From contig JANQGY010000019.1 of NCBI GenBank assembly GCA_028282845.1, forward strand, positions 1-64,000: a stretch of 64,000 nucleotides of DNA. The letters are read 5' to 3'. The DNA is from a bacterium. Lineage in GTDB: Bacteria > Fidelibacterota > Marinisomatia > Marinisomatales > JAHJCW01. The translations under genes were made by a program, and so were the position numbers. The notes below the pieces were generated by a model. The model saw only the letters and a program-made list of their open reading frames with translations, searched no databases and was not told where the DNA came from. Below, in pieces: positions 1-8,250 of the stretch (position 1 is its first letter; every line of letters starts with the position of its first letter).

Positions 1-1
1 T

Positions 2-883
2 ATTGTCACTTATAATACCTTGATGAACCTTTCCAATGATTTCAAACAAGCTTCCGATTTAAAAAATGAAATGATTGAAAAAGGGATTCAACCTGATATT
101 GTCACTTATACAACAATTCTTAAATTAATTAAGGAAGAGTTAGATTTAGTTAAATGGACTGATGATTTTGTCAAATCAAATAATGTGCCAAATGCTGAAC
201 TAGCCTCTACATTTGTAAAAGTCATTCATATAGTTGATAACAAAAGCAAATTGAAATACATTCTTGATGAAATAATAGTCTTTAACCCTATATTATTCTT
301 TCGTTCAATTAAAATGATACAACTTGAAATAGTTAAAGAGATAATTACTAACCTCTCATCAAATATCACTAAAGAAAATTTTATTAAAATAGGGATTGCT
401 CAATATTTTGTTGATAATGATGAACCATTAGTAGCAAAGAAATATCTAGACGATTGCAATGAATATAATTTTCACTATTATAAATGTTTAGGTGATTACT
501 GGTATCAGCAGAATAATCCTAAAAACGCGGAGTCTCAATATAAACTTGCAAAAAAACAATCAAAAAATACTATTCAGACAAATTCAATAGATGTTAAAAT
601 ATCTGACCTAATAAAACAATTCAGATTACAAAATAGATACACCGAAGCAATCAATAAATGTAAAAATACAATTAAAAAGTTTCCCAACGGTTTCCCCTAT
701 GCAAGAGTTTTATTAACATATTTTTATATTATTGAAACAGAGCGCAGTGAATTAACCATTATGTTAAGAGATCTAAAACAAAATTTCAATATCGGTAAAA
801 AAACAATTAATAAAGTATTACCTGACATTGAAGACGAGCAAAAAGTACAATTAATAAACGAAGTATTTAATCTAAATATCTAA
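2..883 (+). CDS. Pentatricopeptide (PPR)-repeat protein, 5' end outside window
   Basis: The frame is open at the left edge, so 293 C-terminal residues are visible. The first residues are pentatricopeptide-type repeats: IVTYNT at the edge and IVTYTT 32 codons later, joined by EMIEKGIQPD, the typical end of a PPR motif. The rest is alpha-helical and TPR-like (LGDYWYQQNNPKNAESQY, then RYTEAINKCKNTIKKFP). PPR proteins of eukaryotic organelles bind RNA in a sequence-specific way; in bacteria they are uncommon and the role here is unknown. The first 13 nt of the two repeats are identical, which suggests recent repeat duplication. The stop codon overlaps the stop of a fabG remnant on the other strand, and the gene lies in an accessory strip oriented against the core genes. 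It could also be classed as a general TPR protein. Confidence 0.75.
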   Translation: MVTYNTLMNLSNDFKQASDLKNEMIEKGIQPDIVTYTTILKLIKEELDLVKWTDDFVKSNNVPNAELASTFVKVIHIVDNKSKLKYILDEIIVFNPILFFRSIKMIQLEIVKEIITNLSSNITKENFIKIGIAQYFVDNDEPLVAKKYLDDCNEYNFHYYKCLGDYWYQQNNPKNAESQYKLAKKQSKNTIQTNSIDVKISDLIKQFRLQNRYTEAINKCKNTIKKFPNGFPYARVLLTYFYIIETERSELTIMLRDLKQNFNIGKKTINKVLPDIEDEQKVQLINEVFNLNI

Positions 884-963
884 GAAATCTCTCCCCCATC
901 AACTGATAAGACTGCTCCGGTAACATATTTACTCATGTCTGACAACAAACATAAAAAAACAAT
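880..963 (-). pseudogene. Remnant of fabG 3' end
   Basis: Read on the minus strand, this segment encodes LLSDMSKYVTGAVLSVDGG followed by EIS and a stop. This nearly matches the C-terminus of the intact FabG ending at 2892 (LSSDMGKYVTGAVLSVDGG, VIS, stop). The DNA match is strong over about 60 nt and fades upstream, where there is no SDR domain, start or ribosome site. Most differences are synonymous, so this is a diverged copy and not a recent duplicate. It sits directly after the PPR gene, just as the intact fabG end sits after the gene ending at 2754. The likely cause is recombination or insertion at the fabG 3' end. Confidence 0.75.
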
Positions 964-1035
964 TGATAAAATTATAAATCCAATTGATGATTTTTTTGAA
1001 TAGTAACTATAAATTTTTAATTTTAAAGTAATATT

Positions 1036-1518
1036 ATGAAAATTAATTCGAATTACATTAACGAATATAAAAAAATTATCCAATCTACAAATCTGCAAAA
1101 AGGTTATCAGGAATTTGTTAAGTTTTTTAGAAGTCTTAGAACTTATTTAGCAGGTAACTTATCTGAATATAAGTTCACGGGAAATATTGTTGAAAACAAC
1201 ATGGATTATTCTTATTTCCAATTTACTAATGATGAACTGCAATCAAAAGGTTTGAAGTTTGTTATCGCTTTTACGCATAATAAATTTGAGTACGAAATTT
1301 GGCTATCAGGAATGAATCGCAAGATACAAATTAGCTATCATGATAGATTAAGTAGAACAAAACACACATACACAATGTCTCCAGATCCAAATAGATTTGA
1401 TTACATCTTAAAAGATAAATTGTTCGATAAAGTGAACTACGATGATTGCGAAAAACTTTTTGATGATGCAAAAAATAACATTCAAGCATTTGCAAAGAAA
1501 ATCGCCAAACTTGTATAG
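1036..1518 (+). CDS. Small protein of unknown function, DUF7000-like
   Basis: A 160-residue soluble protein with no signal peptide or membrane segment. Its order of motifs (N-terminal YINEYKKIIQ, then FFRSLRTYLA, then LKFVIAFTHNKFEYEIWLSG followed by a basic tail) resembles a family of small uncharacterised bacterial proteins labelled DUF7000. That assignment is from memory of the pattern and is moderate. No catalytic motif is visible. The ATG has no strong ribosome site upstream. It is a single gene on the + strand between a fabG remnant and a GC-rich palindromic spacer, a setting typical of mobile or cassette-like cargo. Confidence 0.6.
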   Translation: MKINSNYINEYKKIIQSTNLQKGYQEFVKFFRSLRTYLAGNLSEYKFTGNIVENNMDYSYFQFTNDELQSKGLKFVIAFTHNKFEYEIWLSGMNRKIQISYHDRLSRTKHTYTMSPDPNRFDYILKDKLFDKVNYDDCEKLFDDAKNNIQAFAKKIAKLV

Positions 1519-1627
1519 TTTCCTGAAAGCCTATCATAATGAGTAAGAACGAAAAATATTTTTTGAACTCACTCTGCTACGCTCCGTGCTACGCCGCGCT
1601 TTCCTCCTTTCAGTCATCGGATCTTAA

Positions 1628-1711
1628 AGGGATATACGGTTCGGGGCTCGGCTCGCCCTCCGCCCAAATTAGGCTCCGTTTCACTACACAAAACTTCGCA
1701 TATCCCTAAAG
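1628..1711. repeat. GC-rich palindromic spacer, attC-like or REP-like
   Basis: AGGGATATACG (1628-1638) pairs with CGCATATCCCT (1697-1707) at 10 of 11 positions. The GC-rich loop between them can form a second small hairpin, GGGC-TCGGCTC-GCCC. The neighbouring 1570-1600 is also unusually GC-rich for this genome and carries a repeated GCTACGC. The whole 1519-1734 gap holds no gene. The long imperfect hairpin behind a single-gene unit recalls integron attC sites, but standard core boxes are not evident. It may instead be a REP-like element. Confidence 0.45.
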
Positions 1712-1734
1712 TTGCACATATTGTTTGATAAACC
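1711..1734. repeat. Left copy of inverted repeat flanking next gene
   Basis: GTTGCACAT followed by ATTG, a short insert and AAACC ends right at the ATG of the next gene. The reverse complement of 2854-2871 reads GTTGCACATTTTGAAACC, the same sequence without the six-base insert. The two copies therefore bracket one gene in inverted orientation. Confidence 0.5.
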
Positions 1735-2754
1735 ATGACAGACTGGTTAAATCTTTTCAAATATGATCCTATTGAGCCTTTACTTAATGCTGGTGATATA
1801 GCAATACAATATTTTGTTAAGAGAGACTTGCTTCAATTAAATGAAGGCGGCATAGAGGATATTTGGGTACTCAAAGAACCACAATCAAAATTAAAAAAAC
1901 AAACAAATGACGGTTTTTGGAAATCAAATACGAGGAATAGAATTAAAGCGCCTGCTGTCAACTACGATTTATTTGAAACGTTTAAAGTCTTTTCAATTCT
2001 AATTGATAAGTACGAATTCAACATATCAAATATCCAAGTAGAAAAAGCTGCTGAGTATTTATTCTCTTGCCAAACAAACGAAGGCGATATACGAGGAATT
2101 ATCGGGGAACAATATGCGCCATATTACACAGGCTTAATCATGTCTTTATTGAGCAAGGCTGGCTATGAAAATGACATCCGAATAAAAAGGGGATTTGATT
2201 GGTTATTAAAAATGCGACAAAATGACGGTGGTTGGGTAATTGGTAGCCCTGGTTGCTACGGCGATTATTCGAAAGATGATCTACACCGATTAACAACTCA
2301 TTATATTGGCACAAAAAGGGATTTTGATTTTTCTAAACCATTTACACATAGTGGTACAGGAATGGTACTAAGAGCTTTTGCTGTGCATCCAAATTATCGT
2401 AAAACTGAAGAATCGCTAACTGCTGCAAATCTGATTAAACAGAAATTTTTTCTTAAGGACAATTCGTCTTCATATCAACACCCGGATAATTGGATCAATT
2501 TTAAATATCCTTTTTTCTGGACAGATTTGATATCAGTTCTGGATTCGCTGTCGTTGATCGGGATATCTAAAGATGATAAAGATATAAGAACCGCTTTAAA
2601 CTGGTTAATAAACAATCAATTGGAATCCGGATTATGGGATAATTCATACTCAAAGATTCATAAGAATCATAAGAATGACAGAACCTTTGAAGTGCAGCTT
2701 TGGATAAGTCTTGCTATATGTAAAATATTTAAAAGATTTTATACATACAATTAA
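1735..2754 (+). CDS. Prenyltransferase/squalene-cyclase-fold protein of unknown function
   Basis: This 339-residue soluble protein has several copies of the short motif typical of alpha/alpha-barrel proteins of the squalene-cyclase and prenyltransferase superfamily: QTNDGFW near residue 56, QTNEGDIRG near 113, RQNDGGWVIG at 161-170 and NQLESGLWDNS near 295. The DxDD motif of class II terpene cyclases is absent, so a cyclase role is unlikely. Similar stand-alone barrels are often annotated only as prenyltransferase/squalene oxidase repeat proteins. The start is the ATG directly after the left inverted repeat; no clear ribosome site is seen. Its orientation against the core genes and its flanking repeats suggest a mobile cargo gene. 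Confidence 0.6.
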   Translation: MTDWLNLFKYDPIEPLLNAGDIAIQYFVKRDLLQLNEGGIEDIWVLKEPQSKLKKQTNDGFWKSNTRNRIKAPAVNYDLFETFKVFSILIDKYEFNISNIQVEKAAEYLFSCQTNEGDIRGIIGEQYAPYYTGLIMSLLSKAGYENDIRIKRGFDWLLKMRQNDGGWVIGSPGCYGDYSKDDLHRLTTHYIGTKRDFDFSKPFTHSGTGMVLRAFAVHPNYRKTEESLTAANLIKQKFFLKDNSSSYQHPDNWINFKYPFFWTDLISVLDSLSLIGISKDDKDIRTALNWLINNQLESGLWDNSYSKIHKNHKNDRTFEVQLWISLAICKIFKRFYTYN

Positions 2755-2756
2755 AA

Positions 2757-2799
2757 CACTATCTACAACATGCGGTCATAAAACATTGCGCAGATAGTG
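2757..2799. repeat. Imperfect hairpin after the prenyltransferase-fold gene
   Basis: CACTATCT (2757-2764) pairs perfectly with AGATAGTG (2792-2799), and an inner ATG/CAT pairing follows across a bulge. It begins three bases after the stop codon. No T-run follows, so it is a weak terminator candidate and may be part of the mobile spacer. Confidence 0.4.
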
Positions 2800-2853
2800 C
2801 TATATATGAACAAAACAACATTTAATCAACGGTTTACAAGTAGATATGTTTGT

Positions 2854-2871
2854 GGTTTCAAAATGTGCAAC
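2854..2871. repeat. Right copy of inverted repeat flanking previous gene
   Basis: GGTTTCAAAATGTGCAAC is the reverse complement of the left copy at 1711-1734, apart from one mismatch and a six-base gap. It lies 21 bases from the end of fabG. Confidence 0.5.
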
Positions 2872-2891
2872 GATTTTATACCGCCATACCG

Positions 2892-3641
2892 TTAACTAAT
2901 CACTCCCCCGTCAACTGATAAAACCGCTCCGGTGACATATTTGCCCATGTCTGAGGATAAATATAAGAAGGCATTAGCAATATCTTCCGGTTCGCCCATG
3001 CGTTTAAGCAATGTTTTGTCAACCATATAATCAATTACTTTTTGCGGCATACTGCTTAATATTTCGGTTTTCATAAATCCGGGAGCTACGGCATTTACTC
3101 TGATGCCGGATTTACCAAGTTCGCGTGCCCATGTTTTGGTCATGCCGATCACACCGGCTTTGGATGCCACATAATTTGATTGACCGAAATTACCATATAA
3201 TCCAACCACCGAAGACGTATTTACGATTACCCCACCATTTTCCTTTTCCTTCATTACTTGAGCGACCGCTTGTCCGACTAAGAATACGCCTTTCAAATTA
3301 ATGCCAATAACTCTGTCCCATTGTTCTTCGGTCATTTTTACTAATTGCGCATCGGCTAAAATGCCGGCATTGTTGATCAAAATATCAATTCTGCCGTGTT
3401 CTTCGACTACACTATCAACCATTTCATTGACAGCGTTTGAGTTGCTAATATCCGTTTTAATAAACGATGCTGCACCGCCGCTATTTTTAATTTCTTGCAC
3501 AACTTGATCCCCGGCTTCCTGATTTACATCTACAATCACAACTTTGGCGCCATGTTCACTAAATAAATAGGCAGTTGCTTTTCCAAGTCCGTTGGCGCCA
3601 CCCGTAATTATGGCGACTTTATCTTTCAATAATTGATCCAT
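2892..3641 (-). CDS. fabG: 3-oxoacyl-ACP reductase (SDR family)
   Basis: NAD(P)H-dependent reductase of the short-chain family, expected to reduce 3-oxoacyl-ACP in fatty-acid elongation in the cytoplasm. The 249-residue length is normal. Visible motifs are the nucleotide-binding TGGANGLG (13-20), NNAG (90-93), Asn115, catalytic Ser144, Tyr157 and Lys161 (YVASK), and the C-terminal VTGAVLSVDGG. The start is the ATG preceded by AGGAAAT; a longer frame running into alr is rejected. It follows alr by 16 bases and so is probably co-transcribed with it. FabG-like SDRs outside fab clusters can act on other substrates, so the exact substrate is not certain. A degraded copy of its 3' end lies at 880-963. 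Confidence 0.88.
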   Translation of the reverse strand: MDQLLKDKVAIITGGANGLGKATAYLFSEHGAKVVIVDVNQEAGDQVVQEIKNSGGAASFIKTDISNSNAVNEMVDSVVEEHGRIDILINNAGILADAQLVKMTEEQWDRVIGINLKGVFLVGQAVAQVMKEKENGGVIVNTSSVVGLYGNFGQSNYVASKAGVIGMTKTWARELGKSGIRVNAVAPGFMKTEILSSMPQKVIDYMVDKTLLKRMGEPEDIANAFLYLSSDMGKYVTGAVLSVDGGVIS

Positions 3642-3657
3642 TATATATTTCCTATAT

Positions 3658-4767
3658 TTATTCCTTAACAAAAATTCTTTCGGTGCGTCCACCGATGGCT
3701 GTAAATAGTACATACGGCGTTGTACTGATGGTCTGACTGATTTCTTCAGCAAGAATGGCACCATGATCATTTTGTCCCATTAGCAATACTTCATCACCGA
3801 TATTTGGCACCGTATCGCCAAAATCGACGCTCATTTGGTCCATACATATCCGGCCGGCTATTTTATATTTTTGCTTATTATACATTACATAGCCATTCTC
3901 ATGCCACGGACGCGATAGACCATCGGCAAAGCCGCACTGCACAACGCCGATATGGGTTCTTCTATCGGTTTTATATTTACCACCATAACTCACATAAACA
4001 TCTTTTTCAACCTGCCGGACGGTAACGATGGGAGCAATATATTGCATGACCGGTTTTAGATCCAAAATTTGCGGGACCTCGTCAGATGGAAAAGCGCCAT
4101 ACAACAGCATTCCCACGCGAACGAGATCAAAATTCGATTCCGGTAAATTCAGAATGGCGCCGCTATTTGAGAAATGCCGATATTTAATGTCCAACTCCAA
4201 TTCTTCAACAATATTCAAAACATTATTGAATTGCTTCAATTGCCATTTTGCATAGGACGGATCGCCCTCATCCGCAGTCGCAAAATGGGAATAAATTCCT
4301 TCGCAATTTATTTCCTGCGAATTCTTGATTAATTCTAAGACACTTCGCGCATCCTTGTAGGCGATCCCTAAACGGGTCATTCCGGTATCAATTTTTAAAT
4401 GTATTTTGGGTTTTTTGCCGGTTCTGTTATACAGATCAATCAATATCTCGATATCATCTTTTTGGGATAATATTAAGGTTACATCAAGATCATTTGCCGC
4501 TTCCGCAAATTCAGCATTCAATCGGCTGAAAATAAGAATATTACTGTCAATTCTATTAGCGCGCAACTCTTGAGCTTCTTCCATGGTAAATACGGCAAAA
4601 AATTCAACTCCCTCATCTTGCAAAGTTTTGGCAATGGGAACTGCACCATGTCCGTAACCATTGGCTTTTGCCACCGCCATGATCGGAACATCACCAACAC
4701 GCTTTTTAATCTGACGGTAATTATGAACTAAATTATCAAGATGTATAATTGCCTTAGGTCCGATCAC
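3658..4767 (-). CDS. alr: Alanine racemase
   Basis: PLP enzyme that converts L-alanine to D-alanine for peptidoglycan. The 369-residue length is typical. The PLP lysine is Lys34 in AVAKANGYGHG. The second-domain features VSYGGKYKT and AGRICMDQMSVD and the C-terminal IGGRTERI are all present. The start overlaps the stop of the upstream deoxyribosyltransferase-like gene by four bases, indicating translational coupling. The chain of tightly spaced genes from 6906 down to fabG looks like one operon. Confidence 0.95.
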   Translation of the reverse strand: MIGPKAIIHLDNLVHNYRQIKKRVGDVPIMAVAKANGYGHGAVPIAKTLQDEGVEFFAVFTMEEAQELRANRIDSNILIFSRLNAEFAEAANDLDVTLILSQKDDIEILIDLYNRTGKKPKIHLKIDTGMTRLGIAYKDARSVLELIKNSQEINCEGIYSHFATADEGDPSYAKWQLKQFNNVLNIVEELELDIKYRHFSNSGAILNLPESNFDLVRVGMLLYGAFPSDEVPQILDLKPVMQYIAPIVTVRQVEKDVYVSYGGKYKTDRRTHIGVVQCGFADGLSRPWHENGYVMYNKQKYKIAGRICMDQMSVDFGDTVPNIGDEVLLMGQNDHGAILAEEISQTISTTPYVLFTAIGGRTERIFVKE

Positions 4768-5234
4768 TTTTCATCTCTGTATAAATTAAGTAATCGTGCC
4801 TGCAAGCCATCAAAATCAACAAATATTTCTGTTGCACAGGACATAATCCAACCACTTAACCCAATATTATCAAGTTGGTTGATTAAATAAACCGGTTTAT
4901 TGTAATAATATGCCATAGTAACCTCGCCATGTGTACCGCCGCCTTTGAGTACTGCATTATTCCAAAGACAAATTAAATAGTCAGCTCTGTTAACAACAGA
5001 ATTAAGATCATTGTCAATTGCCTTTCTAACAAATTCTACAAACCTGTTTGGATCAGAATTTTTCCAATCTCGATAATCCTGCGCATTGTTAGCCGCAACT
5101 AATTCTGAGGTATCTTCAACAGGATTAATCGCTGTGTGATCTAACTCATTTTGCAGCCATTCAGTCATTTTGATACGCCAATCCTGACCTTCATTTTCGG
5201 CATATTCCATTGCACCCGATAAATATGCTATCAT
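4764..5234 (-). CDS. Nucleoside 2-deoxyribosyltransferase-like protein
   Basis: A 156-residue cytoplasmic protein that starts with YLSGAM, the beta-strand/loop that begins the nucleoside 2-deoxyribosyltransferase fold. It carries GGTHGEVTMAYYYNKPVYLI near residue 98, where Glu104 occupies the place of the catalytic glutamate. Members of this superfamily cleave or transfer the glycosidic bond of nucleosides or nucleotides. The exact substrate cannot be read from the sequence. Four-base overlaps with both alr and the upstream permease suggest an operon, though no functional link is obvious. Confidence 0.7.
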   Translation of the reverse strand: MIAYLSGAMEYAENEGQDWRIKMTEWLQNELDHTAINPVEDTSELVAANNAQDYRDWKNSDPNRFVEFVRKAIDNDLNSVVNRADYLICLWNNAVLKGGGTHGEVTMAYYYNKPVYLINQLDNIGLSGWIMSCATEIFVDFDGLQARLLNLYRDEK

Positions 5235-5980
5235 TTATAGACCTTCTTAGCAAATAAAATTCCGTTGATATAAGCCCAAACGATAATCGATAATATAGAT
5301 AGCCCGATGATCGGCCAATTGTAAGTACTGCTAAATATTGCCATTCTTAACGATTGCATGATCTGACCGGTCGGCAAATAACGAAGGATATCGCCGATTA
5401 AGGCGGGAAAAAATTCAAACTCAACAATTAAACCGGAACCGAATATAATAAATATGAAGAAGGTTAACATTAAGATGCTGAACAGGGTTGTTCGGTCAAT
5501 GAGCAAGGAAAGTGTAACAAAAATATTGGCGCCAATTCCAATGAAAAGTAAAATGAATGGAAACATTATCAAATAATTTAGAACGCTTAGTTGCGGAAAC
5601 ATGATAAGTGAAAATATCCATATAATTACAACAATATAAACAGCCGATTCAATGATAACCGCTACCAAGAAACTGTATAAAAATTTTGTTTTAGATATAG
5701 GCGCCAAAGCCAAAGAAGGCAGTAGTTTTTTGTGAAGCCGCAGATCAAAGAAATCCCGATAAATGATGGGCATCATCATGACAAAGGCAACAATTATAAC
5801 CAATCCCGGAAATATCCATTGTTCATGTGAGATATTCCATAATGGATTGACAACCATGCGCTTGAGCGGCAAATTGATTATTGTATGCAGAAATACCGGT
5901 AATAAGAATAATAATCCTAAAGTTGAGAATAATCTATTTTTTATAATCCAAACTCGCCGTGTGAGAATTGCTTTAATCAT
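5231..5980 (-). CDS. ABC-2-type membrane permease
   Basis: An integral membrane protein of 249 residues with about six hydrophobic helices: near 20-35, 54-72, 103-125, 134-155, 165-190 and 222-243. A cytoplasmic N-terminus (MIKAILTRRVWIIKNRL) precedes them. The layout is that of ABC-2 or CcmB-like export permeases. It overlaps the downstream end of the ATPase-like gene by four bases, so the two probably form one complex. The partner ATPase lacks catalytic residues, so export driven by this pair alone is doubtful; another ATPase may power it. The cargo is unknown. Confidence 0.75.
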   Translation of the reverse strand: MIKAILTRRVWIIKNRLFSTLGLLFLLPVFLHTIINLPLKRMVVNPLWNISHEQWIFPGLVIIVAFVMMMPIIYRDFFDLRLHKKLLPSLALAPISKTKFLYSFLVAVIIESAVYIVVIIWIFSLIMFPQLSVLNYLIMFPFILLFIGIGANIFVTLSLLIDRTTLFSILMLTFFIFIIFGSGLIVEFEFFPALIGDILRYLPTGQIMQSLRMAIFSSTYNWPIIGLSILSIIVWAYINGILFAKKVYK

Positions 5981-6906
5981 ACAATGCGCTCCTCTGAGAA
6001 ACGGGCGGCAAGTAAATCTTTTAAATTGAACTTCTTGAATTTAATGTCAATGATAGTAACACCTGCCAACTTCGACAATACCTCCAAAAATACACTGCGT
6101 TTTTCACAATTAAATATTAATGTATTATTTTCCTTTTGCAGAGAAAGGACATCGGGAATCTGTTCAACTTCTCGAACTACCGTCGCCATCAATTTTTCAA
6201 ATTTGATTGAATACTGATATTTTCCGATCCAATTGTTGAGCATATTCTCAACTTTGTCATCAAGATTGATACCGCCATTATGAAATACCAAAATCCGATC
6301 ATGAAAATTCTCAATAGTATTTAATGACGAACTACTGTAAATAATGGTTTTTTTACCTTTTAAAGATTTCAGTAGCTCTAAAGTCAGAACTTTGTCTTTG
6401 GCATTCATAAACGCTGTCGGATGGTCAATAACTAATATTTCGGGATTCCGTAATAATTCCCGTAATAAAGTTAGTTTTCTCAAGACTCCCGGCGATAGCT
6501 GATTGACCGGTTTTTTTATTTTTTCCTTTACATCCAAGGCATCAACATATTCAGCATAATTTGAATCAGTGGATTCAATTTCATTTCGATACAGACCATT
6601 GATAAATTTAATATTCTGCTCAGCGGTTAACCAGGGATCCATATCATTTTGGAATGGAACATACCCCAAATACTTACGGATATCAAGATTCCGCTTAATA
6701 CTGTCCAGACCGTTAATAAATAACGATCCGTATTGTGGAGGCACCAAACCGGCAATAATTCTTAAAAATTCGGTAATGCCGGAATCTTCATTATCACCGA
6801 TTATAGCAACGGTGGAATTTCGCTCAATTCCAAAGGAAAGCCCGGCAAGAACGGTTTTACCATTCACCAATTGTCCAACCTTTTTAAATGTAATACTTGC
6901 TTCCAT
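5977..6906 (-). CDS. ABC-ATPase-like protein with degenerate catalytic motifs
   Basis: This has the overall layout of an ABC ATPase followed by the C-terminal extension seen in drug or lipid export ATPases (309 residues). The key residues are changed. Walker A reads GDNEDSGIT (37-45) with no lysine. The signature is LSPGV (137-141). Walker B is ILVIDH, with His162 in place of the catalytic glutamate. The H-loop region reads YSSSS and has no histidine. The frame is intact and ordinary in codon use, so it is not an obvious pseudogene. It probably binds the adjacent permease in a structural or regulatory role, or acts as the inactive half of a mixed dimer. That role is inference. Confidence 0.8.
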   Translation of the reverse strand: MEASITFKKVGQLVNGKTVLAGLSFGIERNSTVAIIGDNEDSGITEFLRIIAGLVPPQYGSLFINGLDSIKRNLDIRKYLGYVPFQNDMDPWLTAEQNIKFINGLYRNEIESTDSNYAEYVDALDVKEKIKKPVNQLSPGVLRKLTLLRELLRNPEILVIDHPTAFMNAKDKVLTLELLKSLKGKKTIIYSSSSLNTIENFHDRILVFHNGGINLDDKVENMLNNWIGKYQYSIKFEKLMATVVREVEQIPDVLSLQKENNTLIFNCEKRSVFLEVLSKLAGVTIIDIKFKKFNLKDLLAARFSEERIV

Positions 6907-6980
6907 TAATAAAATTCACCAAAGAATTATGGCAGAAAAATTAAAACCGAATAATAATTCGAGCGTATAAAAATCTATAA

Positions 6981-8249
6981 TTAGAACAGCAATTTTTGTC
7001 CGATTGCAAATCCGATGCCACGCGCCGAGTTGAAAAATCCACCGGTTTGAGTTATACCGAAATCAATCTGATAATGCTTTCCATGAAAGCCGAATCCTAC
7101 ACCGACTTGGAACTTCTCAAAACCGCCGAAAGATAAACCTGCTCTAACCGGAAACCATTTGGCTGGATATAATTGACTTCCAACCGAAATCCTTGGACTA
7201 GTGGAGAATTGATATTCCTCATTGAAATATTGTCTGTAATTAAAAAGAAGCTCAACGCTCGGAATTACATCGTACTGAAACCCAAGTACTAAATAGGTCG
7301 GGTAATCCGATTGATAACCTTCTCCTACATAGGTTGTATCTGAATCGGAGAAAAGCTCTTCTATATCTTCAAAATCATCGGACACTTCCAAATCGGCATC
7401 AAAATTAATTTCTGAAATTTCTGTATTTTTATCAGACCAATTAATATATCCGAACAAATTTTGAAGTGACAGATTTACCGTCATTTTATCACTAAATTTT
7501 GCAGCCCAACCAATATCAAAAGCTAAACCAAAGCCGTCATACGAGTACCTATATTTGCCCGTTCCCACACCCACGATTCTATCTTTAAATGTTGTTAGTC
7601 CTCCCTCAAAATCGACCACTTCGCCATGTCCTACTCCCCACAGCAGCTTGATTCCAAAACCCAAGTAATTGTCAAAGCCCAAATCCACATTAGATAATCT
7701 CAAAGGGGATCCGTAAGATAACGAGAAAGGTATGACAAACTGTGCGGAGCCGCCAACCTGATCTAAAGAAATCTCTTCCTCAAATTGATTACCATAAAAC
7801 GCTAATCTAAGTATTGAAGTTGGCAAAGTAACATCAGAATTGATTTCAGCTCCAATCGAGAAGGCAAAATCACCGGAAGAGATTCCGATTATTTTAGCAT
7901 AGGCTACCGGATTCAACTCCCACCCTTCATCACCAAAAGCGTCAAACATTTTATCTTTTTTTACATCGTCTAAATACTCGCCACTGAATAAATAATCGGC
8001 GAACCAATCCATTGAAACAGCGTTGTTAACTAAATTCAAGCTTGGTATTGGTACTATTGGTATAACCCCAAAACTCATAGAAAAATCAGGATTATCTCTA
8101 AAACCCAAATTAGCCGGATTGTAGCCGATCACATCATCTCCGCGGGCAATTGTCGCAATTGTGCCGGCCGTTCCTACTGAAGACGGAATCATGATTGTTT
8201 GACAAAAAACAAAACTCATCAATAATAATGAAAACAATACTTTTTTCAT
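6981..8249 (-). CDS. Outer-membrane beta-barrel protein
   Basis: 422 residues with a signal peptide (MKKVLFSLLLMSFVFCQ), then GYNPANLGF, a motif common in FadL/PorV-like barrels of FCB bacteria. Alternating hydrophobic strands follow, ending in an aromatic-rich terminus (GIGFAIGQKLLF) as expected of a barrel. The chosen ATG follows GGAGGAGG; the upstream in-frame ATG codons lie inside the preceding gene. It sits one base after the stop of the lipoprotein gene and is probably coexpressed with it. Ligand or function unknown. Confidence 0.7.
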   Translation of the reverse strand: MKKVLFSLLLMSFVFCQTIMIPSSVGTAGTIATIARGDDVIGYNPANLGFRDNPDFSMSFGVIPIVPIPSLNLVNNAVSMDWFADYLFSGEYLDDVKKDKMFDAFGDEGWELNPVAYAKIIGISSGDFAFSIGAEINSDVTLPTSILRLAFYGNQFEEEISLDQVGGSAQFVIPFSLSYGSPLRLSNVDLGFDNYLGFGIKLLWGVGHGEVVDFEGGLTTFKDRIVGVGTGKYRYSYDGFGLAFDIGWAAKFSDKMTVNLSLQNLFGYINWSDKNTEISEINFDADLEVSDDFEDIEELFSDSDTTYVGEGYQSDYPTYLVLGFQYDVIPSVELLFNYRQYFNEEYQFSTSPRISVGSQLYPAKWFPVRAGLSFGGFEKFQVGVGFGFHGKHYQIDFGITQTGGFFNSARGIGFAIGQKLLF

Positions 8250-8250
8250 G

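Noticed and set aside
880-1098. 72-residue minus-strand reading frame as a gene
   Set aside because: Only its last ~25 codons have homology, to the FabG C-terminus; there is no domain or start signal, so it is called a remnant.
1570-1605. CRISPR-like repeats from repeated GCTACGC
   Set aside because: Only two short imperfect copies without spacers of regular length.
1519-1734. True integron attC site
   Set aside because: Standard RYYYAAC and GTTRRRY core boxes are not clear (GTTGCAC is imperfect) and no integrase is in the window; kept only as attC-like.
2892-3770. Longer fabG start at 3770
   Set aside because: It would overlap alr by over 100 bases and precede the real ribosome site AGGAAAT and the normal SDR N-terminus.
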